DNA from: Alligator mississippiensis
Lineage: Eukaryota; Chordata; Crocodylia; Alligatoridae
Length of the DNA: 64,000 nt
Assembly: GCF_030867095.1 (NCBI RefSeq)
Contig: NC_081831.1
Location: forward strand, 20,436,001-20,500,000
Direction: 5' to 3'
Under the pieces are notes generated by a model. The model saw only the letters and a program-made list of their open reading frames with translations. It was not told the origin of the DNA and did no database searches. Numbering within the stretch: position 1 is the first letter of the stretch; every line of letters begins with the position of its first letter. The translations under genes were made by a program, and so were the position numbers. Positions 1 to 10,164 of this stretch are shown here, piece after piece.

Positions 1-771
1 AAGCAACCTCAGTCTGTCTGCCTCTGTGTATATTACACAGAGTGATTTGAAATAAGACTATGTGGTCCCATGGTTCAGTGCTTAAAGCCAGGGTATACCA
101 AAGGAATGTAAACTACAGATACTATACTTTGCTAAAGCCAGGCATGAGACCCCTTCAGGGTCAGGTGCTTGGTTGCTGGGGCCCTAGTGTTGCCAGCCTT
201 TGTATAAGACTTGAAAAAGTACCTATGAAATGTTACTTCCTTTTACAATATCAGTCTGACACCACACATTTTCCTTCCCCCTTCCTTAGTCATGGGAGGA
301 TACAGGATCCTGGGAAAACAACATACATCTTAGCAGAGGAAGTGATTACATTCAGGACGGTGGCATCTGGGAGCACAATGGGAATAGAAAACATTGCCGT
401 TCTGCAGCTGCAGTAGCAGATGGGCTGTCACTCACTGACCTGGGAGAAGTTTCTATCCCATCCCAAAGCACCTGGCTTCTCTCCCCAGTTTGGGACTGCT
501 TAATTTGGCTGGGTGCTGAGGATATCAAGAGTGTGTACTTGACACCGTCTATATTCCCTGTAGGATTTCTGGAAAGCAGATACACTGGTGAGACAGCTGT
601 GTTGTACCACAATAAAATGCAATGAGTGGCAGGTCCTAGAATCCTACTTACAGTCAAGAACAAGAAGCTACTATAAAACAGTTGTTTGGCTACAGTCTTT
701 CCAAAAGTAAAAGCCAGCTTAAACATTTACTCAAGAGAACACAATGTCCAGACCGATCCACTAGTAGAATT
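1..771. other. upstream DNA, nothing recognised
   Basis: No exon, RNA gene or repeat that I can name is visible. The short open frames here lack codon or motif signatures of a known family and are not supported as genes. Confidence 0.5.
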
Positions 772-905
772 ATAGGTTATTATAAGCAGACGAGGTTCTT
801 TGGGTAAATCTGATATCTTTTATTAGACCAACTCAAATTATAAAACAATAATAAATAAATAGATTAACATAAATATAATAAATGCAAAATAAATAGGTTA
901 TTATA
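772..905 (-). mobile_element. short retro-insertion with 13-bp target-site duplication
   Basis: The 13-mer ATAGGTTATTATA occurs at 772-784 and again, identically, at 893-905. The 108 bp between them (785-892) read on the minus strand as an AT-rich 5' part followed by 'GAGTTGGTCTAATAAAAGAT', 'ATCAGATTTACCCAAAGAAC' and 'CTCGTCTGCT'. That is the 3' tail of the repeat family also seen at 5999, 11503 and 38037. The exact flanking repeat shows that this is a discrete insertion. The 5' half differs from the other copies and lacks the hammerhead-like hairpin, so it is either a strong 5' truncation or a chimera. A Penelope-related origin is an inference. Confidence 0.75.
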
Positions 906-1751
906 CTGCTGCCCTCCTGAGTAGAGAGCAGGTCCCACCTTAGTCATGAATGATATACCAGACTGACTGTAGCATTTCCATTTTGCAATGCACAAAAATG
1001 GTAATGCTGTATAAAAATATGGGCTGCTTGCAGACATGAACTGCCCCCCTCCCCCCAAACCCAGCACTTAACATTAAATTCATCATGCCTGCACACAGCA
1101 CAGCACATGCCCAGAAGAAGCAGTGCATTAGTTGGACCTGGCTCGCCCAACATCTGTATAGATTGCATGTTTCAGTGGCACTTTTTTATGCCTTTATCTA
1201 ATAGCTAATTGAACCAGTGTTAGATAAAAGTGTCAAAAAGCCCTGCTGAAGTGCCTGATCTATATAGATGTAACCTGAGTGGTACTCCAAGACGTACCCC
1301 CTCTCCAATTGAAGGGATCAGAGCAGGTGCACGAGCGCTGTGGGAGGTGTTGGGACCCTCCTTCCCCTATAGAGCAGAGCCAGATCACCAATGGGGACTT
1401 AATCATACACCTTTTAATGCGAAAAACAGTGGTGGGAACATAACATATATAAACCAGGGGGTATAGGGGACACTACAATACCCCAAGAGGACGGGATTCA
1501 ATAAAGGTTAGGCATTCACATTCACAGACATATTCATCCAGTTAACAAAACACAGGTTTAACAAAGTATAAAATGCAAACAACACAACAAACAATACTGG
1601 TTGACAAAATATAAAATGCACAAAATACAAAACGCCAAATAACAAGAGATATAGGGCATAGGTACCTGGAGGGGGGAAGAGGGAAAACACAATGACCCCC
1701 TCCACTCTGACAAGACATCAGGAGGCGCTACTTCACAGTCTGGGCAGCTAG
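906..1751. other. upstream DNA, no gene recognised
   Basis: The stretch 1500-1640 is A-rich and repetitive in texture (multiple 'acaaaa/ataaaatgca' motifs). I see no exon with splice sites and no named repeat. Confidence 0.4.
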
Positions 1752-1925
1752 GATCTAGAACCACCTTCCAAGAGAAGTGGTGCTGGCTCCTACCCTGGGG
1801 GTCTTTAAGAGGAGGTTAGACAAACACCTTGATGGGGTCATTTGACCCCAGTACTTTTTCCTGCCATGGCAGGGGGTCAGACTTGATGATCTGCTCAGGT
1901 CCCTTCCAACCCTACCAACTATGAA
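1752..1925 (+). mobile_element. CR1 LINE 3' tail fragment
   Basis: The sequence encodes the end of the CR1 reverse transcriptase and the start of its 3' UTR ('gtctttaagaggaggttag', 'ggtcagacttgatgatctgc', 'aggtcccttccaacc'). The same words recur in the minus-strand CR1 copies at 25.4 kb and 40.1 kb. It is severely 5'-truncated (about 175 bp), which is typical of CR1. It ends near 'ctatgaagaat', close to the usual 8-bp CR1 terminal repeat. Confidence 0.85.
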
Positions 1926-2388
1926 GAATATTTCTGCCTGTCACTTCACCCATCCCAGCCAGGACATGAACTCAGATCTTCCACATGGCAGGCAGAAACT
2001 CCACCACAGCCATACCTGCTCCAGGCTGCTAGGGCTTTTGACCTTCCAGAAGCCCCTGCCTCACATTGAGCTGCCCTGCCTCTTGCTGGAGAACCAGAAG
2101 CAGAGCTGGGAGCCTCGGGGGTCGTTGCACAGCTTCTTGCTGGAGCTAAGTGGGTAACTCTTGCCAGCTTTTTGAAACTCCTTCCTCATCGTTCCTCGCT
2201 TGTCTCTCTGAGTCAGCTGCGCTGCCCCTTTTATCCCCCTCCAGGTGACCCGTGGGGCTAATCAGGGGACATGGAGGGTGAGTCTCTCCATGGCCTGATT
2301 GGTGAGGAAAGGGAATCCCAAGCCCTCCAATCATTTTTACCATTTCAAAACCCCTGGACCAAATCACTACCAGCTAGCCCGTCACACA
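1926..2388 (-). mobile_element. possible solitary LTR (promoter-like segment)
   Basis: Read on the minus strand, the segment begins near 'TGTGTGACGGGCTAG'. It carries a CCAAT-type motif ('accaatcagg') and a TATA-like box 'GGGGGATAAAAGGGGC' (plus positions about 2229-2240), then a GC-rich leader. This order resembles an LTR U3-R region of an endogenous retrovirus. I see no gag, pol or env coding in the window, no tRNA primer-binding site and no partner LTR, so it would be a solitary LTR at most. The end next to the CR1 tail is not resolved. It could instead be an unrelated promoter-like repeat. Confidence 0.35.
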
Positions 2389-3544
2389 GACACTAGGGAG
2401 CTAGATCAAAACACGTGTTTCCTCTTCTGGTAAACTGTTTTTGGGGTTTTTTTCATGTCTGTTATTAGCAACTGCTAAGGGAACAACTGTCCCCATGTAA
2501 AACATCTCTCAGTACATTGTGGTGGGGAGGTGAGGATTTTTATAGGAAAGGTATAAAGTATTGCCTTGCCCTGTTGCTGCAACAAAAATCAGATTTAGGA
2601 GTACTATCACTCAAAGAAGGTTTTGATCATTAACAAAGAAGATAGATTTTCTAACATTTACTTTTCAGGCTACCTGTGATAGCATAAACTGATTTGTAAC
2701 CAGAATGCATAGAACAATGGAGTCCAGTGAAACTGGAATCTAAACTGCAGTATAATCCACCTGAGCGTTGCGTCTATCAGAGTACAAATGAAGTCAGGCT
2801 TGCTCTTCATTGGTAATGATAAACACAGGTAATAGTCAGCTCAGAAGATTTATTTTGTCCTAGTGTATTTGTATTAGAGGACAAAATAGTGCCGGGAAGC
2901 TTCAGCAAGTCTGGAGGGTTGTATAAGGCTTCACAAGCTTGGATGATTATCTGAAACCCTTCTGACTCAAATCAACACTCTTGAGCGTAAAGATTTGTCT
3001 AGGAATTTGTAAAATCTAGTAAAGATTTCACTAGATTTGTCTAGAAATAAAGTGAAACTTCCAGGTCAATACTTTCTTGTTCTGAGCTGGTCACAGAATT
3101 AGCTTTTTTGGGGGAATAGCATTATTTCTAGTTTCAACCCTTATCACCTGCCAAATACCCCAAAGTGTGGACAGAAAAGAAAAGGAAATTGAACTTTTTG
3201 GAACCACTAAGCAGGTCTCAAGGGGAACAGCATGGAAGCTTCTATACAAGCTTCCTTCTCATACTGCTCTCAAGTATTGTGCCCCATTCATGACTGGTGG
3301 AGAACTTGCAAGGGTGAGGGGCTGCTCAGTCTTCATGAAGCATATTCCACCCTTGTCATCTTTGGGGACTGTGCCGTCTGTAGACGAAACAAGAGGCATG
3401 TGTGCACGAAACTTTAAAATGGGCTAAATGCTTTTGCTCCGCTTTAATGGTGCTGGTGTTTGCACGCCTCAGCAGCGTATTGCGCCTTAATTCCAGCCAC
3501 TGTAGGAAATCTGGTGGCGCAATGCGTCTTAAATGATTTGGGGT
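2389..3544. other. upstream DNA, no gene recognised
   Basis: No exon, RNA gene or well-delimited repeat is recognised. The last part (3400-3540) has the texture of the foldback element that follows (motifs such as 'gcgccttaattcc' and 'gcgcaatgcgtcttaa'). Confidence 0.4.
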
Positions 3545-3585
3545 GCAGCAAACTAAAACTCCTTTGAGGAGTTTTAGTTTGCTGC
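3545..3585. repeat. perfect inverted repeat, 19-bp arms
   Basis: The left arm (3545-3563, GCAGCAAACTAAAACTCCT) is the exact reverse complement of the right arm (3567-3585), with a 3-base loop TTG. It is probably the centre of a foldback MITE; another hairpin at 7092-7166 shares the core AACTAAAACT. Confidence 0.9.
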
Positions 3586-4228
3586 CCCTACAGCCATGGA
3601 GTGAAGCACTGGGCTCTGTGCAGCTCAGGGGCTCTGCAGGAAGCCCTGTAGACAGCCTGGCAGCAATCCCGGGAAGGCAGTCTCCGCCCAAGAAAAGCAG
3701 CGAGCCTGATCTATTTTTATTTTGTCCCCTGGAGCCTGCCTATCTGCCTGAGCTGCGCGGGGCCCCGGTGCTTCCCTCCACGGCTGTGGTGTCCCCTGGG
3801 ACCGCCCGAGCCAGGTGCCTGCGGGTGGGTGCCGCCTGGGGGGTGGCCACTGCTGCCATGGAGGGAAGCACCAGCCCCCCCACAACCTGCGGCCCACGGA
3901 CCGCTCTGCCCACCAGCAGCGCGCCCTCCCCTCCCTGCCGGAGAAGCAGGTAAGTCAGTGGGCTGTGTGCACAATATGGGGGTTTAATCAGCCCTAAATT
4001 GAAGCAGTGTTTTTTAAAACCCACTGCCGCTTCAGTTTAGGGCCCTCGTTTCTTCTACATGTGCTGTTATGTTGATATTTACTACACTCAGGCCCACCTC
4101 CCCAAACAACTCTTATACGTAAGCGTCTTTCTATCTCAGCATGGATACAAGCCAATGATTTAGAGGTGATACCTGTCTCTCATTGGCAGTCCCCTGAGCC
4201 ATCCAGTCCCTAGCTCCTGTTTAAGGAT
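3586..4228. other. GC-rich stretch, no gene assigned
   Basis: The part 3590-3950 is GC-rich and has a good splice-donor look at its end ('gagaagcag|gtaagtcag', about 3951). Frames through it give low-complexity proline/serine/arginine peptides with no family signature. It could be repeat-derived or a small GC island; I cannot support an exon. Confidence 0.3.
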
Positions 4229-4464
4229 CAGACTGAAAGAAATACAGAACTCTCGAACTCTTGGTTCAGAGATGATCCCTTTTACACCAACTATGAAATC
4301 ACAAAAAAATGGGGACTTTTTACCATCTTTAATTTTCCCTGAGCCTGAGGGAGGGTGTGTGCGCCCAAAAGCTTGCAGAAAAAGATAATTTTTTTGTGAT
4401 TTCTTAGCTGGTCTAATAAAAGGGATCATCTCTGAACCAAGAGTTCGAGAGTTTTGATTTCTTT
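4229..4464. repeat. long imperfect inverted repeat (about 75-bp arms)
   Basis: The arm at about 4229-4305 (core CTCGAACTCTTGGTTCAGAG) is the near-exact reverse complement of about 4392-4464 (CTCTGAACCAAGAGTTCGAG), with a spacer of about 85 bp. Both arms derive from the 3' tail of the 'ttggtctaataaaag' repeat family, so two copies stand head-to-head. Confidence 0.8.
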
Positions 4465-4496
4465 TGGTCTTAGACCAACACGGCTACCAAATATAT
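4309..4496 (+). mobile_element. tail unit of the hammerhead-like repeat family, copy A of a direct pair
   Basis: The unit runs from 'atggggactttttaccatc' through 'cctgagggagggtg', 'gcgcccaaaagcttgcag' and 'ggtctaataaaagggatca' to 'accaacacggctaccaaata'. It aligns along its whole length with 4731-4916. At the hairpin the core reads CTGAGGG-stem-GCCCAAAAGC, which matches the intact copy at 38.1 kb (CTGACGA-stem-CCCGAAAGC) with several substitutions. The change CCCGAAA to CCCAAAA fits CpG decay. Confidence 0.7.
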
Positions 4497-4730
4497 CCCT
4501 GAAACATCGAAGATGCTGAATTTTGGCCAATTTTGCAATTACATTTCATTGCTGAACAACAAGGAAGATTTCTACACTACCCTGCTTTTCTGCCATCTGA
4601 TACCACCAGGGAAGGAATCCTGCCTTATCTGCACATCAATGAGCAACTCACAAAGACACCCTCATGGACCCAGAGGAACAGACTTCTACCTTCAGCTTAC
4701 TCTGTGCAAAATGAAATTTCTTTTCTACCT

Positions 4731-4916
4731 ATGGGGTTTTTTTTACCATTTTTAGTTTTCCCTGAGTCTGAAGAAGGGTGCATGTGCCCAAAAGCTTGCA
4801 GAAAAAGATAATTTTTTGTGAATTTTTAGTTGGTCTAATAAAAGGGATCACTTCTGAACCAAGAGTTCTAGAGTTTTGCATTTCTTTTTGTCTCAGATAA
4901 ACATGGGTACCAAATA
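4731..4916 (+). mobile_element. tail unit of the hammerhead-like repeat family, copy B of a direct pair
   Basis: This is a direct repeat of 4309-4496. Its hairpin core is CTGAAGA (4768-4774), then AGGGTGCATGTGCCC, then AAAAGC. The spacing between the two hairpin cores (4345 and 4768) is 423 bp. The 235 bp between the units contains an open frame in two registers but no motif that I recognise. A tandem arrangement of this kind is known for Penelope-like elements and their small relatives; assigning these copies to that class is an inference. Confidence 0.7.
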
Positions 4917-5241
4917 CATCCATGATCAGACTGATTCACTCAGCTCTATTACAAAAGATCTCCTCTTTCTTTAGCCTGTTAGCAGTGGAGTACTGCCTCA
5001 GTTGCACTGCTCTTCAGTGTGCCATGCCCCAGGAAATACAGCATTGCAAAGAAAACGTGCTGGAAATAGGGCAGAATAAAGAAGCAGATTTAGCCCAACT
5101 GACCTCTTCTAGTTAGCGGCACCTACCCAGTTAAGAGGACGCAATTGCATCATTCGTGTAAACAAGAACGCATCCTTTACCAGCTGCTACATTTAACTGT
5201 CTGTGCAGAAAGATGCAGGTCCTTCTCAGGAGCTGACCTAC
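4917..5241. other. upstream DNA, nothing recognised
   Basis: No exon, RNA gene or named repeat is visible. Confidence 0.4.
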
Positions 5242-5351
5242 CTTGTGGGGCTTCCATGTCACCTTCCTCTGAATTCACCAAGACAGAATTACACCTGCTC
5301 TGATTCCCAGACTTGTCTGAAGGGAAATCAATAGCAGTGCCTTCAGGGCAG
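5242..5351 (-). other. weak candidate exon of an unknown minus-strand gene
   Basis: On the minus strand, 110 nt lie between an acceptor-like 'GAGCTTTTCCAG' and a good donor 'CACAAG|GTAGGTCAG'. One frame is open across it and reads EGTAIDFPSDKSGNQSRCNS, then an acidic stretch ending EEGDMEAPQ. The composition looks like a hydrophilic linker. I do not recognise a family and see no linked exons in compatible phase, so chance is a real alternative. Confidence 0.15.
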
Positions 5352-5983
5352 CTGGAAAAGCTCAGCCCAACCTGTAACATGTCTCTGGGATTCTGGGATT
5401 ACCTGTGCTGAAATCAAAACTCACTAGCAAGCTGCTTCTGCTAGGTTTGGTTCCTGCATGTAATTTATTCTGTTTGAGTCCTCTTAAGGTTAGCACCTCC
5501 CCTAAAGAGCAGGAGACACTTATTTGATGTAAACAACGCAAGGGGTGGAACTGATAGAAAGCTCCCCAGCCCCTTCCTACCCCAGTGCCCTGCGTGCTAG
5601 TAACAGGCAGGGATGTAAACAAGTCCTGGGGAGAGATAGTGATCAAAATTTCAACAGGATCATTAAAGCTAATCATTTATTTTCCCAAAGATACACTTCA
5701 TTTCCATGATCTTGAAATGATTCCCTACTTCAGTGTCACAAGAAATTAAAGCCACATAACAAGGAAATAAAGTAGGGGAAATGTAAAGGGGAGTTCTTGA
5801 TTTGTGTCCCTTACTGATTACCTGTCCTTGAACTGACGAAACATAAACAGAGAAAATAGGTTTCTAGCCGCTTCCTGCTGGATGGTTTGGTTCTTGTTGA
5901 AGACAGAAATAGAATCATGTGAACAGCGAGTGCAAAAGATCTAACGGGCAGTCTACTGTGTAAGAACAAAATTACAAATGCTT
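5352..5983. other. upstream DNA, nothing recognised
   Basis: A minus-strand open frame covers 5362-5676 but has no recognisable domain. No RNA gene or named repeat is seen. Confidence 0.4.
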
Positions 5984-6168
5984 TCAAACGCTATAAGGGT
6001 GTAGGTTGTAGCTGTGTTGGTCTAAGGACATAGGCAGACAAGGTTCTTTGGGTAAATCTGTTATCTTTTATTAGACCAACTCAGATAGTTGGAAAAATTC
6101 TTCTTTGCAAGCTTTTGGGTATAAATACCCTTTGTCAGGCTGAGGAAGCATCTCCAAATGCTATAAGG
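5984..6168 (-). mobile_element. short retro-insertion with hammerhead-like hairpin and 15-bp duplication
   Basis: TCAAACGCTATAAGG (5984-5998) is repeated as CCAAATGCTATAAGG (6154-6168), a 15-bp duplication with two C/T differences. The 155 bp between (5999-6153), read on the minus strand, carry CTGACAA-AGGGTATTTATACCC-AAAAGC, then 'GTTGGTCTAATAAAAGATAA', and end in 'ACACAGCTACAACCTACACC'. Compared with 38.1 kb, both core differences (CTGACGA to CTGACAA and CCCGAAA to CCCAAAA) are the G-to-A changes expected of CpG decay. There is no poly(A) tail. The length and imperfection of the duplication suggest an old insertion by target-primed reverse transcription. Confidence 0.8.
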
Positions 6169-7091
6169 TTGATCTAGTGAAGAAGTTTCTAATCAATAGA
6201 CTATGTGCTTAGTTGCCAATCTGATCTGAAGATGTTAAAGTGATGCTTTGCCAGTAAGCACATTGGCGCCATTTAGGCCTTGTCTGGATGAGCCTATTAG
6301 GTGTTATTTAACTATTTGAATGCCACTGCAAAAACCACTCCGGACCCAATGTAAATACAATATAACACCTTTAAACTGCACCTTGGTTGGGGTAGATCCT
6401 AAATAAACCTTTTGTCCTAGACCAGAACAGGCCTCAAAGAGGTACCACCACAGGAGTCCTTTGTGGGCTAGACTCTATTGCTGTTAATTACCCAAGTCCA
6501 AGGTTTGTCCTGAGCTTCAGCAGTCCATCAGGCTTGTGCTGTTAAGGCACAGTAATATCTACAGCCAGTGGCAGAGAAGGAAATGGTGGCTGGCATCAAG
6601 CCGAGTTGTCTTTTATTCCCCAATTGGAATGAGTAAGTACCTGATGCTGGAGTAGGCCACTCAACAGCAGGAGTCTGAAGTCAAGCCTGAAGTCACAGCT
6701 CTGGATTGCTACTGAAACATCTTAATCATGTTGTTACCATACTCAGAGTGTATTAGATCCACTCTGTACTGGTGTACATGGCCACACATGGCACAGAGCA
6801 AAGGGTAGTGAGATCCTTTGTCTTCATATCAAAAAAATCCAGGGCAAATGACACTATCTCAATGAGCGCCAAGTCAGGAAGAGGGGGTTGACCAGATCTT
6901 AAGTTCCATTCCAGTACAACCCCTTGGCCTTTCAGCCAGAGTGTGATATCAGGCCATTCTCTGATACATCCTATGCAAAGTCCCTCCAGAGAACAGATTT
7001 GATGATATAGTATAGGGCTGTCCAACCTGCAGCACATGTGCCTTAGGTGGCATGGGCAGCCTCTGAGTGTGGCACACAGCACATCAGGTTC
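6169..7091. other. upstream DNA, no gene recognised
   Basis: Around 7014-7090 the sequence 'agggctgtccaacctgcagc' matches the terminal sequence of the hAT-like elements at 15.6 kb and 44.96 kb, so an element of that family probably starts here. The rest shows nothing I can name. Confidence 0.4.
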
Positions 7092-7166
7092 CAAAATGGT
7101 GGTGGTGATGCTTTAACTAAAACTTGTCAGATGAGTTTTAGTTAAAGCGCCCCTGCCGCCATTTTG
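7092..7166. repeat. inverted repeat with 33-bp arms
   Basis: The arms 7092-7124 and 7134-7166 are reverse complements apart from a few mismatches in the middle; the inner 15 bp (GCTTTAACTAAAACT) are perfect. The loop is 9 bp. It looks like a foldback MITE core and is related to the hairpin at 3545. Confidence 0.85.
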
Positions 7167-7196
7167 AAATGCAGGACATTGAATGCACATGATACT

Positions 7197-7249
7197 GGGG
7201 CATTTTAATTAGAGCGACTGTCTGAGAGCCGCTCTATTTAAAATGCCCC
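7197..7249. repeat. inverted repeat with 20-bp arms
   Basis: GGGGCATTTTAATTAGAGCG (7197-7216) pairs with 7230-7249 with one mismatch and a 13-base loop. It lies 30 bp after the previous hairpin and is probably part of the same element. Confidence 0.85.
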
Positions 7250-10164
7250 CACCCCAGAGCGTGTGTATAGACACCCTTCCATTCTTTAGCTCCATACAAT
7301 GTGGTCCTTCCACCTACTTTTCTTCCCACCACACCCACCAGAGGAAAAGCATGGAGGGATTTATTCCTTCACTGGGGTGCTCCTGGAACAGTACTGCAAC
7401 AGCCCATTCTTTTGCTGTTGCTGTGTCCTAGGGAACAGTTCTGCTAGTCTTGATCATCTGAGTATGGCTTACATCATGTGCACAGAGGTGTTACTCAAGA
7501 GTCATGCACAAGGCAGGCCAGGCTGGCTCCTTAGAGACTAATTGGGTTTCTGAACTTAATATGCCACCCTGCCTTACCTTTAGGATGGGCTGTGCCCTGG
7601 GTAGTGGCAGTGCATGCTGCAGTAGCCAGAGATTTCATGCTGCCAGGAGAGATGTAACTGTCTTTTCTGCCACTGACATGCATATCAAGCAAAAAAAATA
7701 TGCTGGGTGAGATGGGAGGGTGATGCATCCCCTAAATCTTTCCTCTGAGGCACCACCTGGGGCTCATGCCCAGTTTGCCAAAGCCTACTCAATATTACAG
7801 TACTACCTTCTGCCATGCACAGTCCTGCTCATTTCAGAGGGAGCTGTTCAGCCTGAGGATGGGTGCCAGAATCAGGTATTTCATGCTGGAATGTACTGCT
7901 CTAACAGGTCTTATATTGGAAACATAAAAGCAGGGTTATTCCAGGCAATTTTCTAGTGTGTTATCACTTTCCAGTTTGTTCCATCTAAAAGTGTTATTAC
8001 TGATTAATTTAAAGAATGACAGAATACTTTGCAGCCTTACAAACTGTATAGTCACACACAGACTAATTCTTATTAAGGTTCCTATGGTTAAGAGTACACA
8101 AAAATACAGGAAGAAAACCTTCACAAGAACATTCTATAGACCAAAAAACAAACATTGGAAAGGTAGGAAATTTAGGGTTAAGGTTAAGCTTACAAGCAAG
8201 CTTTTAATACTATGGAAATTTTCTCCTCAAGTAACCTTAACTCTTCCTTGGTGCTGGATAGCAACATGTATTCTTGTTCTCATCATACTAAGGACTCTTA
8301 ATTATGAATATGTGGAGCCTTTATATTATGCTAATCACAACGATATCAATCAAAATTAGGTCCATTTGCAAGATACTTAGTTTTTGATAAAGAACTTTGT
8401 CTAAGGACATTAAATGTCTCTCAAAACTGCATAAAAACTCCACTTCTTACATGCTCCTGGGAACAGTCTTATAATAGACTTCTTATTCTGTATCCAAGCA
8501 CTTGATTTCACTCTTATCAATCAAGGTTCCATGCTAGGATTGTAAGCTTTTCCCTTCACAAGCTGTAAATCCTTACACTTGATCTTCCATAGCAGTAAGT
8601 TCCTGAGAGTCCACTTATTCCCTGCTCTTCTTTATATAATTGCAGATGCCATGAATTTGCCCATGGTAACAGTATATGTAACTCAGAAATGTGCCATGTG
8701 TCTTGCCTACTAAGTTTTCCTGCCTTCTTGTAGCCTCACTCTTGTTTGGAGCCATCAGGACATTTCATCAACTTCCTCAGTGTTTCTTCTTTCACATCAC
8801 TGACAACCAACAAAGAGGAAGTAGGGGAAAGACTCGTTTCCTTGTTCTAAATGAAATGAAACAATCCACATGGGGATGGAAAGTGGGAGCTAATTAGGGG
8901 TTATAAGAAAGGGACCATTGTTTCATGAATTTTTAATGGAAAAACATTAAATATGTAGAGGCCCCTATCCCGCCAAATGAGACAAGCTGCTAAAGATAAT
9001 GACACCTGCTAATTGGACATGCACAGAGAAGAATCTAACGCAATGTCTTCATCCCAGTTGCTGAAGAATTCAGACAAAAGTGTTTGGAGAGGCTGGGGAG
9101 AGGAGTCAAAAATCGACCTGGGGACAAGATAACATGCTGTCACTGATGCCACGTACCTCATTGCATCGCAACCCCTGGCGGGCTCTTAGCTAACACTAAG
9201 GAGTGCCAAATGGATTGCAATGCAAGGGTTAAGAAAAAATATTAGCAGGATCATGCAAACAAAAATAACAGAATAAAAGACAGCATTTTGAAAGCTACTG
9301 TGCCTGCTCAACAGCCTTCAGAAGCAGCACATATCCAAAGCCAAGCAGTAAAGAAGAGAAGGAAATGACTACAATCAACTGCCAACCCCAAAACACTCCC
9401 AACCATCAGGACAGTGTCCCTACATTCAGTACATACACTTATTACACTGAAATTAGTTTCCTTCTGTTTTGTCTTCCGTGACCTAAATCCCATCATCTTT
9501 GCAGACACAAAGACTTGTGGGTTAAGTTGGTCATAGGATTTTTTTTTGGTCAGTTTTTTGGGTTAAAGACTTAGAAAGGTTGAGAACCAAAAGTTAATAG
9601 GGGCATGCAGGTCTATTTATCTGGGCACTTGACAATGGAAGTATGTGTGCATGGGGAAACGATATGGGGAAAGGGCATAGTCCATTACTGTTGTTAACTA
9701 GCACACATGATAACTAAGAATTGAGAGGACACGTGTGTGGGGACCAAAGGTACTGCCAGAATGGGTTAGAGCTGTGGTCCATGAATTCAGTATCCTGACC
9801 CAGCAATGCCAGTTATAGAATATCCTGTCCATATAGAATATTATGTCCATAAACCAAAACACCCAATCAGAGATTCTGGCAAATCCACACACCATTTATA
9901 TGTGGCTCATCCCACAGAGGAACAGAGCGCCCTATGATACAAGCATGGATTACATTTTTATTCTTCAGGTTAATCTATAATCATCCTGATCATTCCTGAG
10001 CTTAACATTTGGCCTAAAACATGTGTTGTGGCAATGAATTCTTAATCAGGTTAATTATACTTGTGTAATTATACGCAATTATACTTATGTGCAGATTAAT
10101 TATACTTGGTGTAAAATAGTCTATCAGTTTCACTGAATACCTTCTTACTCTGGTACCGAAAAGG
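7250..10164. other. upstream DNA, nothing recognised
   Basis: There are several short open frames (for example 7958-8359 on the plus strand, 133 codons) but none with a recognisable domain or exon structure. No RNA gene is seen. A short 'gaaaggttgagaacca' at about 9575 resembles an hAT terminus but has no partner that I could find. Confidence 0.4.

Noticed and set aside
3543..3953. 136-codon plus-strand frame in the GC-rich stretch ending at a good donor.
   Set aside because: It starts inside the perfect hairpin at 3545-3585 and has a composition-driven sequence with no domain; kept only as a GC-rich stretch.
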